64,000 bases of DNA from Sodiomyces alkalinus F11. Its lineage: Eukaryota > Ascomycota > Sordariomycetes > Glomerellales > Plectosphaerellaceae. This document shows positions 35,182 to 47,818 of this stretch, piece after piece (position 1 is the first letter of the stretch; the number at the start of each line of letters is the position of its first letter). A program made the translations under genes and the position numbers. The stretch is from contig NW_021167086.1 of assembly GCF_003711515.1 (NCBI RefSeq), positions 124,001-188,000 on the forward strand. The letters run 5' to 3'. The notes beneath the pieces are model-generated. The model was not told the origin of the DNA. It did no database searches and was given only the letters and a program-made list of their open reading frames with translations.

Positions 35182-36125
35182 GTTTCTCTCTTTTCTCTCT
35201 CTCTCTCTTTTTTTTTTTTTTTATATGTTTTCAGCTTTCCCCTGATTTCCCTTTTGTCCATCCACGACATGGTGTCCAGACAGACGAGTGCTAACTGTTG
35301 AACAGCCAAGTGATGCGCCGATGCGATCTCCGCCTCCACTCGAGGTCGGCCTCGCAGTCTGACTGATCGATACATTACATTTTTTTTGTTCCACGTTGGC
35401 TTTAAGCGCATGGTCTTTTGCTTTATTTTTTCCCGTTCTCTTCTCTGTTGTCCTTGATTTTGTTATTTGCAACTCGGCCGACGGAAAAGACGGCGGATGA
35501 TAACGCTTTACGAACAATAACAACTGATGACGGATTTTGCGTATGCCTCGCAAGATCATGTACTTGGGATTTCTTTAATTTTGTTTTCATTTCCTTGTTT
35601 CACTCCCATGTACCATGTCTTTGTTTTATTTTGGGCTTGGGAAGGGATATAGATTGGGAAAGGAAAACACTCGTTTGGCATGGTACTGGCATTAGATGGT
35701 TCGGGTTAACATATGGGTAAAGACGGGCATGGGTATGGAATCAGGCGCCGGTCCCTCACGGGGTCGGCTGCTTGGGGGGATTATGATGGGATTTTTTGTA
35801 TGCAACTAGGACAGACAGCTCACTCTTTTTCCTTTGTCGTAGTCGATAAATAATATTAATAGGATATGGTTTCCTTTTGTTGCAGAACCAGTTTGGAAAG
35901 TTGTTTGCTCCAAGGATGAAAAGAAAGCTCGATGTTGACCGTGCATATAAACCGTCATATATATAGCTTCCATGTCATGAATCCATCCATCAACAACTTA
36001 CAAACCCATAAACCCTTCACGCCCATAACCAATGAAGCAAGGCAGACCGAATAAATGGCATCCTAAAATTCACACGATTTGACAGAAACAAATGATGTTG
36101 TCGGAAAACATCGTTATCGCACAGT
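35182..36125. other. Intergenic, about 940 bp, between convergent genes
   Basis: It contains CT and T runs (35190-35222) and a TTTTCAG at 35229-35235 that could be a 3' splice site for the upstream gene. The rest is AT-rich 3' flank of both neighbours. No other gene is seen. Confidence 0.5.
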
Positions 36126-39005
36126 CTAACCCCGGACACTCGTGCCAGGACGGAAAGTCCTTGCCTGAACGACCAGGACATCGGCATCCACATCCGCCGC
36201 GATGAACCGCGCAGCCGTGACGCCAAGGCAATCCTCCACGCCAACGGCATCAGACGACGACGACGGCGACGACGGACCCGCGCTCCGCTTAGCGACCCGG
36301 CGACCGACAATAAACAGGTTATGCCAAACATCATTGCCAGATCCCGAGCGCACCTCAGTCAGCGCACGGCTCACAGCGGCCTCTGTCTCCTTGGCGGCCG
36401 TGACAGACTCGAAGGAGATGCGTGCGGCGGCGGCGTGGTTCGAGACGACGCTCTCAATGTCGTGCGCCCAAGCGGCCGTCGTCGTCGAGGAGTGGTCGGG
36501 GGAAGAAGAAAAGTGCACGATGGTGGCGAAGACGTTGGGCCGCTCGCAGAGCTGGAGGGTGAGGGCGAGGGCCAGGACGTCGTCGTCGTCGTCGCCGTCG
36601 CCGAACAAGGGGAGGAAGAGGTGGTGCGACTTGTTCGTGACGGGGATGGAGGGGATGGCGGGGATGGCATGATGCAGGTCGCTGACGGAGTAGGCGCGGG
36701 ATGTGGTACGGCGCAAGGGATTCGAATCCACGGTGCCGAGGGTGCCGGTACTGGCGCGGGGGACGAAGACGGCGACGTTCTGGGCCGGAGAGTCGAGAAT
36801 CTTGCTGGCGAACTGGAGATACAGGGTCGACGCCGCCGGGTTGCCCGCCTTGGGGGACGGCGTCGGGGCGATTGCGTCGCTCAGATTACCGGTGCCGGTC
36901 CACGGGATGAGGACGAGGTCGGACGACATGGTGGAGGAAGTGGCGAGGAGGGCCTCGGCGAAGCGGGACTCGGGCATGACGGCCACCTCGCCCGAGACGG
37001 CGAGCCGGAGGAACTGGCCGACGAGGCGGAAGATGTTCACGACGGTGTCGTTCTTGCTCTCGTCGTCGACTTGCGACACGGTCAAGACGTTGGAGTCACG
37101 GTCACCGAGGGGCAGGAGACGCAGACCGTGAGCCCTGACTGCCCTGACGGGGGGAAGGGCGGCGGTGCCGTTGTCGTTGTTGTTGTTGCTGCTGCCCCTG
37201 CTGCTGGCGTCTTTTTCCTGCTCGGCGGCAAGACTGTCCGACTCGGAGTTGGTCGTCTTGCCGAAAAGCGAGATGAGAGTCAGAGTGGCGGGAATGTTGT
37301 CAAGACGGAGATACACCAGCATGGTTCGGATACGGCGGTCCGTAGAGGGTGCATCCGAAGCGTTCGCGCCGCCCTCGCCCTGGCCGTTGTTGGGTTGCAG
37401 GGGAGCGCCGGTGTCCCAGTCGATCTCGCCTCGCTTCCAGGCTTCCAGCTTCTTCTGGTACCAGGGAGGGTACAGGAAGGAGACGAGGGGAGTCGTGGTG
37501 AAGGTGGTTAAGAGGGCCATGACAACGAAGATGGTAAAAGTCCGCGTGCTGAGGATGCGAGCTTGGAGGCCGATGTTCTACGGCAAATCAGGAAGAGAAG
37601 AAAAAGAAAACCGGCATCAGCGACGTTTCCCCCCTTTTCTTGCACTTCTTTTCCTCGTCTCCCACAAGGGCAAGACAGACAGGATTGGGTGGGACTGATG
37701 ACTTGCCAGGACAATCAGCTCGACGAGGCCTTTGCAGCTCATCAAAGCACCAACAGTGAAAGACTCCCTCCAAACCAGACCATTAAGTCGCGCGGCGACG
37801 GAGGCACCGATGATCTTGGTAAAGAAAGCGGTAAGAGTGACGGCAAACACGTAGGCCCAGGCAATACCGCTATCGAGGAGGCCAATGTCGGTCCTGAGAC
37901 CGGAGAGGGTGAAGTAGAGAGGCAAAAACAGGGCGCCGATCAGATCCTCGAGCTTCTCGATGACCTTGATGTTGAAGCTGCGCTCGCGGGGCAGGACCAA
38001 GCCGACCATGAAGCCGCCGAAGATGGCGTGGACGCCGATGATGGCGGTGAAGAAGGCGGAGGCGAGGGCGACCAAGAGGATGAGGGAGATCATGCCCTGG
38101 GAAGGGCCATTCTCGATGTTGCCGGTGCGACGTAGCAGCCAGGCGAGAGTCGGCTTGACCGCGAAGAACAGGAAGAGCATGTAGCCAAGACAGGAGAGCA
38201 AGATCCAGAGGGCCGAGAGGCCACTTCCAGCGTTGGCTAGGGTGACGCAGAGGGCGAGAAGAATCCAGCCTGAGAGTAGTTATTGTTAGCCGTTGATCGA
38301 TATATTCAATGCATGTTCTCGGACCACTTACCAACGACATCATTTGCAACACCGGCCGACAGGGTGATGATACCAGGCGTGGTATCGAGGAGCTTTAGTT
38401 CGGTCAAGATACGGCACAAAACAGGGAATGCCTAGGGAAAGTCAGTAAAGCAAGCAAGCAAAGAGGGAAAAGGAGGGAAGACAAACGGTAATGGCAATGG
38501 CCACGCCGATGAAGAGCATATAGATGGGGAAATCGATGGGAAGAATGCCCTCATCGTCGGCGAACTGGCGATAGATGCCCCAGGCGAGACCGCAACCGAC
38601 GCCAAAAGGGAGGACCAGGCCCGCGACGGAGACGGAGGTAGCGACGCGCCAGTTGCTGAGCAGGAACCACACGTCGGTCTCGAGGCCGATGACGAAAAGG
38701 TAGAGCACGAGACCGATATTGGCCACCAGACTCAAATTCGGCAGCGACGCCTCCGGGAAGATGGCCTCCCTGAAGCCCGGGATGCGGCCCATGACGGACG
38801 GGCCTAGGACGATGCCGCCGATGACCTCGGCGATGACGCGAGGCTGGCGGATCTTGGACAGCGGCCAGTGCAGCAGGTAGCAGACGATGATGATGAGGGA
38901 GGCCTGGATGATGAACATGACGATGGGGTCGGCCGGGTTGTATTCGGACGGGTTGGCGCCCTCGATGACGCCTCCCTGGGGGGGAGCTCGGTTTCCGTCG
39001 TCCAT
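36126..39005 (-). CDS. KHA1: K+/H+ antiporter, CPA2 family (KHA1-like)
   Basis: A membrane exchanger of K+ for H+. In yeast the homologue acts in Golgi-type membranes. Minus-strand exons: 39005-38487, 38431-38332, 38269-37707, 37577-36126 (877 aa; yeast Kha1 is of similar length). Residues 1-25 are cytosolic or luminal and hydrophilic. About a dozen hydrophobic segments follow up to residue 430: [85 protein letters not shown] (the conserved N-D pair of the transport core), and [17 protein letters not shown]. The last 400 residues are a soluble, USP-like C-terminal region with Asp, Asn and Ser tracts. Intron 3 starts with GCAAGT (37706-37701) instead of GT. The protein frame on both sides fits the family only with that joint. 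Confidence 0.93.
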
Positions 39006-42000
39006 GATGAGGGGGCTTTCGATCTTCGACTCGGTTGCAGTAAGAAAGTAACTCGGTGCGCGGCGCGGGCATGGGAAGAGGGAATGAATGGGAGACCTTG
39101 GTCCTTGGACCTTGCGGTCAGATTATGTCTACCGTGACACAAGCACAAGCACAAGGGGACTGGGCCACAGCGTCAACCCTCAGATTTCGGAGGAGATTGG
39201 ACGATGGACCCTCGTGGCTTCTCACGAGGGCTGTGGTGTTGTGGTATGTATGGAGGAGAAGGACGGAGCAGGAGGAGGAGGAGGAGGAGGAGAGGAGGAG
39301 GACTCATGGATACCGACCGGTATGGTCCATGCGCCGGAGAGGCGCCGCCAGGGGAACGCGTAATCATTGTACAGTGTACGGTGTATCCCACCCATGGGTA
39401 CTCCGAACGTTGTACTGCCTACGGAGAAAGTCAAAAGAAATTACAAATTCGGGGCAATATACGAAGTACATATTCGTACGGATAGGTATATAAGGTACAG
39501 AAAATGTAATGGCAGAAGACCTACCTGATTAAGGTAAGGTACCTTACCTATCTACCTACCTGTAATTACTGTAATTACATTAAGGTGATGAATTTGAACC
39601 CCGTGACCCCCCCTTCAGACGGTCTCGACTCTCGTCCTGGTGATCCATCCACTCTGAACCCCCCACTGTTCTTATGCCAACCTCTCTGTCTCTTTGCCGC
39701 AAACTTCGGATGCTGCCGCGCCTACAGAATGGCGAATGGCACTTTGTAAGTTGTAAGTTGTACACAAACACTCCGTTCGAAGTAGGTACTTCGCACACCA
39801 AACCAACCCTTGTGGATCTTTACCTGCTCAATTGCTCGAGTTTCGCACGTTATTTGTCTGGCATGGGCTTATTTTTGCCTCGTATACGAAACCCTTCCTT
39901 GAACCTCTCACTGCCCCATGACCCCCCTTTTTCACTTTAACGTCTCCTACTGACACCCAATAACCAGAACCGATCCCACACCCAGTATCGCATGTGAATT
40001 CAGGATTCATATGACGTCAGCCAAGTCAAGGCTCATCGTCGAAGTATTCGTGCTTCACACTTCGTACGAAGTGCATCCATATATATCAGTATCAACCCAC
40101 CGTCTTATTAAACTCCAACTTAATTAACGACAGGACCTGATTCTCAACTCGATGTATGCATGTTAAGATTTATAATCAAGGTGCAAGTATGTATATACGA
40201 ATAATCGCGGAGAGACGACAACTCTCTGAGAGGCTGAGATAACACAGAACTTGAAAGGACTTAGAAAGGAAACAACAAGAACGAACAGCACCTTGCAACT
40301 TACAGGCAATCAGAACTCCAACAGACCCTAGGTAAATCGATCACACTTACTCTATATAGTATCTCAACTTCTCAAGACCATCCGGGTAACAGGTTTACCG
40401 TCTCTAGTCCGAGGAGACATGCACCAAATCGTATCACTCTTCATATCTGTCATCTGACCTCATATCCTTATCAGAACCCAAGCATTGTGTTTATAATTGT
40501 GTAGTTTTGGTATTTCAAGGACGGAAATAAATGCTAACATGCACTCTAGTAAGGCTGACCATGTTAGCAACTTCCTATGAAAACAATATGAGTAGAGGAA
40601 CTGAGCATACCTAAGTTCTAACCGGAGCCCTGCGATCAAGTTATGGTGCAATTCGTCGTTATATCTCAGTGTGATCGCGAGCAGTACTTAGACTAATCCG
40701 AATTGAAGTCATCTCAAACTTCATCCGTAATACCTGTAAATCATCAGCAAAACGACGTTTGCTGAGTAAGTCACCGACACCCATGACCTCTGTCTACAAC
40801 TTGATCTGTAGTGCCACCTTTCGCATCGCATTGGCCAGTCTTGCACCAGCTCCCGCGAGCATCCCGTTGCACTGATGGCCATATGTGCCCAGACTTCGCC
40901 GGAATGCTGCAGTCCCCCCGTTCCGTCCAGTTTGACTTGGGATCAGGTCTTGTCCCACCCCCTTCCTCATCACAGAGTGTCATAAAACCATGAGGGTCTT
41001 TACGCCTGGAAGAGGAAACGGATGTTCTGGTACTCACAAGTTTGGCTTGTGCGTGACCTCCCTGTCAGCGGCAAGGGCCCTCGGCTCCTGCGTCCTGGGA
41101 CACAAGAGCGTAATGGAATGTTGAATGTTCCAGCGGGCCGCCTGCCTGGATCCGTCGGGAACAAAGGGCCACCCCGAGGGAACAACTGGACCGCTCGGAG
41201 TGAGTCGCTTATATAAGTGGCTCTTGACTTTTGGCCCCATCGCACCAGGCCGACACTCCTATCCCCGAGCCCGGAAGAGTTCCAATAGGCCCTTGCCTCC
41301 GCTCGTGGCGGCTCATGCGGGATAGTGCTATCTGCCTTAACGGTGCGATGGCGCGATGGTGGGTATGAGAATTGGGGCTGAGATTTCAAGGCAGGACTCG
41401 CGAGGGGTATGGTTGTGCGGTGTGCCAGGCAAGATGCCCCCGTAATCACGACGAGTAGAGAAAAGGGGTGACTTACCGAGTTATTTTGACGAGCAACTTG
41501 AGCCAGATGAAGGTAGATCGGAGCTTGTGTTACATACTGTGTTCGATATGAGAGGCCCCTAAGCTGTCGGAGAAGAATGTCAGCGGCAACAGGCACTGGA
41601 TGGCTTGGATGGAGAAAGTTGAGCGGTTTTGAGGCTTCGTAAATAGAAGTGGGAGGGAGGGCGATACGGGCGTGGAAGATATGTGTGGCTTATGAGAGTG
41701 GGAGAAGAGATCCGTTGGAAGAGGAGGACAAAAATAATTAGGAGAACAGAAAAGTGAAGGCAGGTTGGGAAATAGGAAGGGAAGGAAAGAACTTTTGTGA
41801 TGGACATGGTCCATGGAGGGGAGTGTCTGAGAGATATTGCGCCTACCTTAGGGTAAGGGAAGGAAAGAAAACAAAGGAACGAAGGATGAGCATAAGGTAC
41901 CTAAGGTAGCCACAGTATAAGGTACTCTAACCATTCTTGCCCGTCTTTTTTGACGTATCTGGAAACAGATTGATTGCAATGGTAGTCTAGGAATTAGGAG

Positions 42001-42206
42001 AATCGAGGGGGGAGAGACTTACGCTGGCTTGACTAAAGAACGTTGAGTCGACTGTTTAAAGCGCTGGTACGCCTAAAACGACCTTAGAAAATGGAGGCAA
42101 GTTGCTCTGCTCAAATTCCCGTGTCGTTGGGTCGAGGAGGAAGACAGTCAAGTGCGCTCTCAATAACAAACTTCGATGATGTGGATAGTGGGAGTAGAGG
42201 CGTAAG

Positions 42207-42243
<37 letters not shown>

Positions 42244-42915
42244 GAGGATAATGTTAGGTGGAAAATTTTGAAGAAGGGAAAAACGAAGAAGAACAATTAG
42301 GAGGAGAGGGTAAGCTTTATAGTGAGAGGGCATGGCTGCCTGGAAAAGGCAGACGCAGAGAATACCGCTGGGTAGGTGCCACATGGTCGTGCCTTCCGAC
42401 AAAGAGACGCAGTACAGACACCACAGGAGTCTCCGTGACAAAACCGACGGAGTATCTTACCTTGGTATTTTGCAGTACAATTACCAGACTCACACGTACC
42501 TTACTACCAAGATCAAGTGACGCACTGTGCCACTTTCTGTAAATTACGATATCTCATGTCTGGCGTTATACTGTCGGGAATGGAAACGAAGTGACAATAC
42601 CTTACATAGCCGGTTATATGAGCTGATAGGTAAATGTTATGTTCCAAAGCGGATTGATCGACAATATACTTTTTCGAGTTGAGGATAAGTGCTAGAGTGG
42701 GATTGCTCGTAATTGACTTCGGTGAGAGTGTTGATGTCCCCCATGGTGTTTTGGCTCACCGAACACACCGAGCATAGATGGTGTACTTTTTTCGGTGAAC
42801 CCACTTTTTCTTTTCTTCCCCTTCGTCGGACCTCGACAGTTTCAGTGATCTGGGAGGTTTCCACGACACCACTCTCCAACTCCTTTCACACAACAATCAG
42901 CGCATATCTTCCAAG
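39006..42915. other. Gene-poor region of about 3.9 kb
   Basis: It contains a GGA repeat (about 39267-39301), many ACCTTACCT/GTAC palindromes (39530-39562, 41840-41925), AT-rich DNA (40080-40750) and an (AG)n run (42209-42240). Minus-strand frames at 40771-41037 and 41000-41596 are open for 88 and 198 codons, but I recognise no domain, and neither joins convincingly into a gene. A small or decayed gene cannot be excluded there. Confidence 0.45.
42209..42240. repeat. AG dinucleotide microsatellite
   Basis: Sixteen AG units without interruption, in non-coding DNA. Confidence 0.85.
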
Positions 42916-43866
42916 ATGGCGACGGCAGACCAGGAACTTCCATTCATAAGGAATCTCGCATCCAGCGGTATGTTTACGACTCTTGTCACCGGACCATTTC
43001 CATCCCGAAAAGCAAGACCAAAAAAAAAGAGGGAACAAAAAAAAAAGGCATCCTAGCTAACAACTCTCTCAATACATTCAGACAAGCGCCTGCGCTCCCA
43101 AGCCCTGACCTCCCTCCAAACCTTCCTGACCGCCCAAAGGGCGCTCGACCGCCTCACGGCCCTCAAGCTCTGGAAAGGCCTCTTCTTCGCCCTCTGGATG
43201 TGCGACAAGCCGATCCCGCAACAGAACCTCTGCGCCGAGCTCGCCGACCTCTACACCTCTCTCCCTGCGCACAGGAAGAAGGACAAGCGGAATGACAACG
43301 GTACAGAAGCAACAGGCGGCGGCGGCTTGGTGTCGATATGGTTCGCCGCGGCGTGGGAGGTGCTCGCGACCCACTGGACCGAGATCGACGTGCTGCGGAT
43401 GGACAAGTTCCTCCTCCTGACGAGGCGCGTTTTCGCGGCGCAGCTGCGGTGGGTGCGCGACGCGGCGTGGGACGAGGGGAGGCAGGGGTCCGTCGTTGAC
43501 GTGTTGAAGGCTTGGCCGTTTGAGAGCGAGGGGGATGTGGCGAGGGTGCCGCTCGGTTTAAGGCTTCACGCGCTTGATATCTGGGTGGACGAGATGGAGA
43601 GGTTGGGCATGTTGGGGGAGGATGAGGGAGACCAGGCGGAGGGGGAGGAGGAACGACAGCGAGAGGGGGATGCGATTGCGGTGCGCTTTGCGGAGAAGAT
43701 GCGGAGGCAGCTGATTGAGCCTCTGACGTCTTGTCCGGTCAAGCCGGTGAGGAAGAGCGCAGGGGAGCAGCTGGAGGACGACAGGCTGCCCTGGGTTCGG
43801 AGGAAGCAAGCCGATGATGGCGAGGCGGCGGAAGAAGATGATGAGTGGGGTGGTATCGAGGATTGA
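42916..43866 (+). CDS. RRP1: Ribosomal RNA processing protein 1 (Nop52/RRP1 family)
   Basis: Nucleolar factor needed for maturation of 60S ribosomal subunit rRNA. Exons are 42916-42967 and 43082-43866 (278 aa). The N-terminus MATADQELPFIRNLASS|DKRLR leads into RSQALTSLQTFLT, then ALKLWKGLFFALWMCDKP and QQNLCAELADL. These are the family's hallmark: the short N-terminal D-K-.-.-R followed by K-L-W-K-G-L-F-.-.-.-W-.-.-D-K. Later come IWFAAAWEVLATHWTEIDVLRMDKFLLLTRR and an acidic tail with two Glu/Asp clusters. The intron has a GTATGT donor and a GCTAAC branch point (43055-43060), plus poly-A runs. The next gene is convergent, on the minus strand. Confidence 0.93.
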
Positions 43867-44268
43867 TGGGCTCGCAGGCGGCCTGTCTCTGCATGCATTT
43901 ACAGGGCGCTGGGGCGTTAGGTTAGATTCCGGGGGTGTTTTCAGTGTTTTCAGTGTTTTTGATCACTGCTCCCCCTCGAGCCAATCCGGCTCTTTCTAGA
44001 AAAGTTTGATTCATCCCTTTTTAAAAAGAAAAGTCCGTGTGCATTCCCAGGCCCCTCTCGCTTGTTTGTTCAGTCAATGGTCTTACTAGTAGAGACTATT
44101 TAATTAACATGAGCTCGCTGATGCCCCATGGCATTCATTTTCGCAAGGGAAAACAGTCGGCTGATAATACCCAATCACCGCTACCAAGAATCTATAATAC
44201 AAAAAAAAAAAAAAAAGTCTATGTACATCCGCTGGGTCTAGGCTTGGGCTCTGGGTATCGTAACAAAA
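43867..44268. other. Intergenic, about 400 bp, between convergent genes
   Basis: 3' flanks of RRP1 and the sphingoid base kinase, with TTTTCAGTG repeats (43937-43957) and an A-run (44202-44216). Nothing else is seen. Confidence 0.5.
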
Positions 44269-46021
44269 TCATTGAAGCTCCTTCCAGCCCTTCGGCCCGG
44301 AGGCCTCGTACACCCCGTTTTTGGAATACACCTTGCCCAAGCGAGGGTGGACCTCGATCTGTATGGGTCCGAAGGGGATGCTCTCTCCGTCTACGCTGAT
44401 GTAGCCGCTGTCTTGGCGGCGGGGGGTGACGCGCAGGGCGTGCAACTTGCGATAGGTGACTTTCGGGTTGCCGAAGAAGCCGCCCTCGTCGGCGACGGCG
44501 CCCATGAGGTCGACGACTGTCATGAAGGAGAGGTCGCTGTCGACGGTGACCAAGTCGAAGCACCCGTCGGTGGGATGGGAAGCGGGGAAGAAATTGGCGT
44601 CAGGGGCAAGATATGCCATCTGCAATAGCCTCGGTCAGTTACAAGGAAATCCCCCAGTCATTGAGTAGACAGGGCAAAAAAGGAAAAAAAAGAAAGCAAA
44701 AAGAAGAAAAAAGAAGAAAAAGAAGAAGAAAAAGAAGAAAAAATAGAAGAAGAAATAGAAGAAGAAATAGAAGAAGAAATAGAAAAAGAAGAAAAAACCG
44801 AGGATCACCCACCTTCCCGGAATACAACGTCCCCATGTTATCGTATTTCAAAGTCTCCCAGCCGTCACCGAGTTTGTCATTGACAGTACCATACCGCAAG
44901 GGGGGCAAGCCACCGTCCTGCAGCTTGTCCTCGCTTGTTTGTTCCTGTTTCAACGCCACGGTACCGTCCATGTGGGCCTTGTAGTGCGACCTGATCTCAT
45001 CCAGGTCATCCATGGCGACGCGGAAGGCGAGGTCGCAGGGGTAGGACTTTTTCTTAAAAACCCTCGTCAGGAAGCCGTGCTGGAAGCGGAGGGCGCCCAT
45101 CCAGCGCAGGTGTTCGGTGGCGAGGTCGGCCTCGGCCATGATGCCGAGGGTCTGGCTGAGGAAGCTGAGCTTCCGCTCGTTGTCGCCGTAGGTGATGCTC
45201 ATGAGGTCGATCGGGGTGTCGACGCCCTTGATGACGGCCAGGGCGGCCTCGGACGGGTGGTGCGAGCCGCACAGGTTGCAGGCCATGGCGTTCCCCGAGC
45301 CGCAGGGGATCTGGCAGACGGCGACGGACCGCAGCGCCGCAGCGGCGTCCGGGCGCGCGCCCAGCCCGTTGAAGATCTCGTAGGGCAGGCCGTCGCCCGA
45401 GCAGGCGACGATGGCGTCCCATTGGTCGAGGTCTTTCAGATCCCGCACCGTGTCGACGGCCTCGCCCGGGCGGGTGGTCTGTTGCACGTGCAGGGTCATG
45501 CGGGCGGCGCGGAAGAGGGGCTCGACGTCGCGTTCCCACTTGGCCATGGCGCCGCCGGGGCCGGCGTGCGGGTTCACCAGCACTTTCGCCCTCTTCCGGG
45601 CCTTGGCCGCGCCGTAGGCCCTCGCCAGCAGGGCGTGTATCCAAGCCTCGACCTCGGCGGCGTCGGTGACGGAGGCGTCGGCTATGATGGTGGCAGGACG
45701 GAGCCGGTGGTGGGATCGGGGGAGGGGCTCGGCGTAGGTGATCTCGACGTTCTGGCCATTGCGCTCGGCCCAGAGGACGTTGTACAGCGGGACGATCTTG
45801 TTGGAGGACCACTCCGGGAGGGACAGGCCGCAGACGCGGGTCGGCTTGGTAGGGCGGGTAGGGTCTCGCTCGAGGATCAAGGCGCCCCCTTGCAGGGTCA
45901 GACACTGGGAGCGGTTGACGTTGATGGAGAGCTCGCGGCCATTGTCGGGCTGGCTTGGGGGGAGAGCTTCGGAGCTGGAGGTGGAAACGGTCTTGGCCGC
46001 AGCCCCCGATTCGGCCACCAT
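44269..46021 (-). CDS. Sphingoid long-chain base kinase (diacylglycerol-kinase-fold)
   Basis: Phosphorylates sphinganine or phytosphingosine in sphingolipid signalling, at membranes. Minus-strand exons: 46021-44813 and 44619-44269 (519 aa). The DAGK catalytic domain begins at KVLVNPHAGPGG (Asn150), continues with IVACSGDGLPYEIFNGL (SGDG at 208-211) and IPCGSGNAMACNL (GSGN at 241-244), the three signature blocks of sphingosine kinases. A substrate-side motif DLMSITYGDNERKLSFLSQTLGIMAEADLATEHLRWMG follows. Exon 2 opens at MAYLAPDANFFPASHPTDGCFDLVTV, the conserved C-terminal lobe with D-G-.-.-D-L-V. The N-terminal 125 residues hold the fungal LCB4/5-like non-catalytic region. The 193-nt intron is full of GAA repeats and has the branch point CTGAC. 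Confidence 0.92.
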
Positions 46022-47818
46022 GTTTGTTTGTCGTTGGTCGTGGCGTCGTGGTCCTTTGACGCAAGGGATGGTCTTTGTTGACTTGACCGTGGTCGTGGCA
46101 CTCGCGTAGGTACGTGTACGAATTGGTTTCCAATTGCACGGTTGATGAGAGGTAGAGGATATGTTCTGTTCGATACTAAGATGTATGTAGATGTACTTCC
46201 AAATGACATGCAGTAGGCTTCACGAACAGGGGGAGGGAGACCAACGGGCGAGTTCGACGACCCACCGACGATCTTGGGGGGTGTGGGGCTGAAATAACGA
46301 AGTGGGGAGTTGGATTCGAGGGTGGAATAATAAAGATCCTGTTCCGATCACTGATGAATGAGTCCCTTTTGTAAGGTACACTAAGGTATAGGTAGTGTAA
46401 ATCCCGGAGACCAGACGACCCTGAAGTAGAAGCTTCGTACTTCAAGTTCTAGCCTGGTAGATAGCGTGACATGAGGTACAGAGGACTAAGGTATGAAGAC
46501 GCTACCGGTTCTGGAGAACTGAGGTACCACCAGCCAGGAAAGTTTATCTTGGAGCATCGTCACCTACGAACCGTCAACTGCTGTGGGCAAACCCAAACGT
46601 CTCAAGAACAACTCTATCGACAAGAGTATCCTTCGCGTCAAAGATATTCGTGCGTTCATGTGCATTTTCACAAGCCAATGGCATAGGATAAGCTCACCTC
46701 GCCCTTAACCGTGCCTGTCCAGTACCATCTAGTACCATCTAGTACTATTAGGCCTGGAACGGCCGACGATAGGGTGGAGTCTAGCCTCTCGTCTCCCTCC
46801 CGTTTTGTGCTTCTTCTTTTTTATTTGGTCGTCCCTGGTTGCCGATAAGCCAGCAGAACTTTACTTTATATCGGGCACGACTTCCAAGTTGGACAACGTC
46901 GAGTTGCTTTTACCTCATGCCTTCACCGCCGCGATTGTCGGGGTAGCTGTATGTACGTCGCGTCGTGTATGCCTACCTTAGGTAGGTACCTAGGTAAGAA
47001 GTATGTGAGTACTACGAAATATTTCCCGTCCGCGAACGATAAAGACCCCTGTCCGTTTTGTGGTCTTCTGACTGCTTGCCTGATTGGAAGTTCTACGAAG
47101 CCGATAGAAGTCCAATTCACTCGGTTGGAGTCGAAGTATAACGTACTTTGTAGAACGGCACAAGAAATGGGGGTCGGCCTGTACGGATACTGACTTGTTG
47201 TATCTGTACCTTACGCTATACCGGTACCTCCTTCTGTTTTCTTGACCCGTAGCCGCCCGTACCTGAACCAAGTACCATCCTTGGACGTCCCTGTTGCACC
47301 CTTTGTTCCTGGTACCTTTAGGGCTCTAACTACTTTCTCGATAGTGGAGGTACAGTGGACGGCAAGGGGGACGTCATCCCACGCACAATCAAGACTTTTG
47401 CGACTTGGAGACTTTGACTCACCTCCCTCACCTCCTTCTTCACCTTCTTCACCTTCTCGCCTCCTGAGCTTCATCTCTGCATCCTCGTCCATCTCCCCTC
47501 TCCCACCTCGTCTCTCTCCATGATCGTCCTCCATCCCATCTTTGTGACCGTCCCCCCACTCAAACACCTCCTCTTCATTCAATTGCCTTTACTTCGGTTT
47601 ACCCAGTTTCATTTTGCTTTAATATACAACTAGATAACCCGCGAGGGTGCTGCACTTTAGTATCTGGACCTTGCTTCGTTCCCTTTTCCCTTTCCCTTTT
47701 CCGACCCTTCGAGTGCTCTTTTACTTCCCTTCCGCCTTATCAAGCTTCTCGTCTTCTCCATAATCTATTACATTCACCTCTCCTCCCCCCCTTTCCCTGG
47801 TGCCTTGACCGGCACACC
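46022..47818. other. Divergent intergenic region of about 1.8 kb
   Basis: It lies between the lipid kinase (minus) and ATRR (plus), so it holds both promoters. It contains ACCTTAGGTAGGTACCTAGGTAAG (46976-46999) and other GTAC-type palindromes. From about 47400 it becomes pyrimidine-rich, as is usual for a fungal promoter and leader. No convincing frame is seen. Confidence 0.5.

Noticed and set aside
36703..36735. GGATTCGAATCCACGG as a tRNA B-box
   Set aside because: It lies within the antiporter coding exon, and no acceptor stem or anticodon arm can be folded around it.
41000..41596. 198-codon minus-strand frame as a gene
   Set aside because: No domain, signal peptide or splice continuity could be shown, and the composition is like the surrounding non-coding DNA. 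It is kept only as a possible decayed gene in the gene-poor entry.
44939..46081. Plus-strand 380-codon frame over the lipid kinase
   Set aside because: It is the mirror of the kinase exon. Composition is Gly/Val/Asp/Arg-rich and there is no family match.
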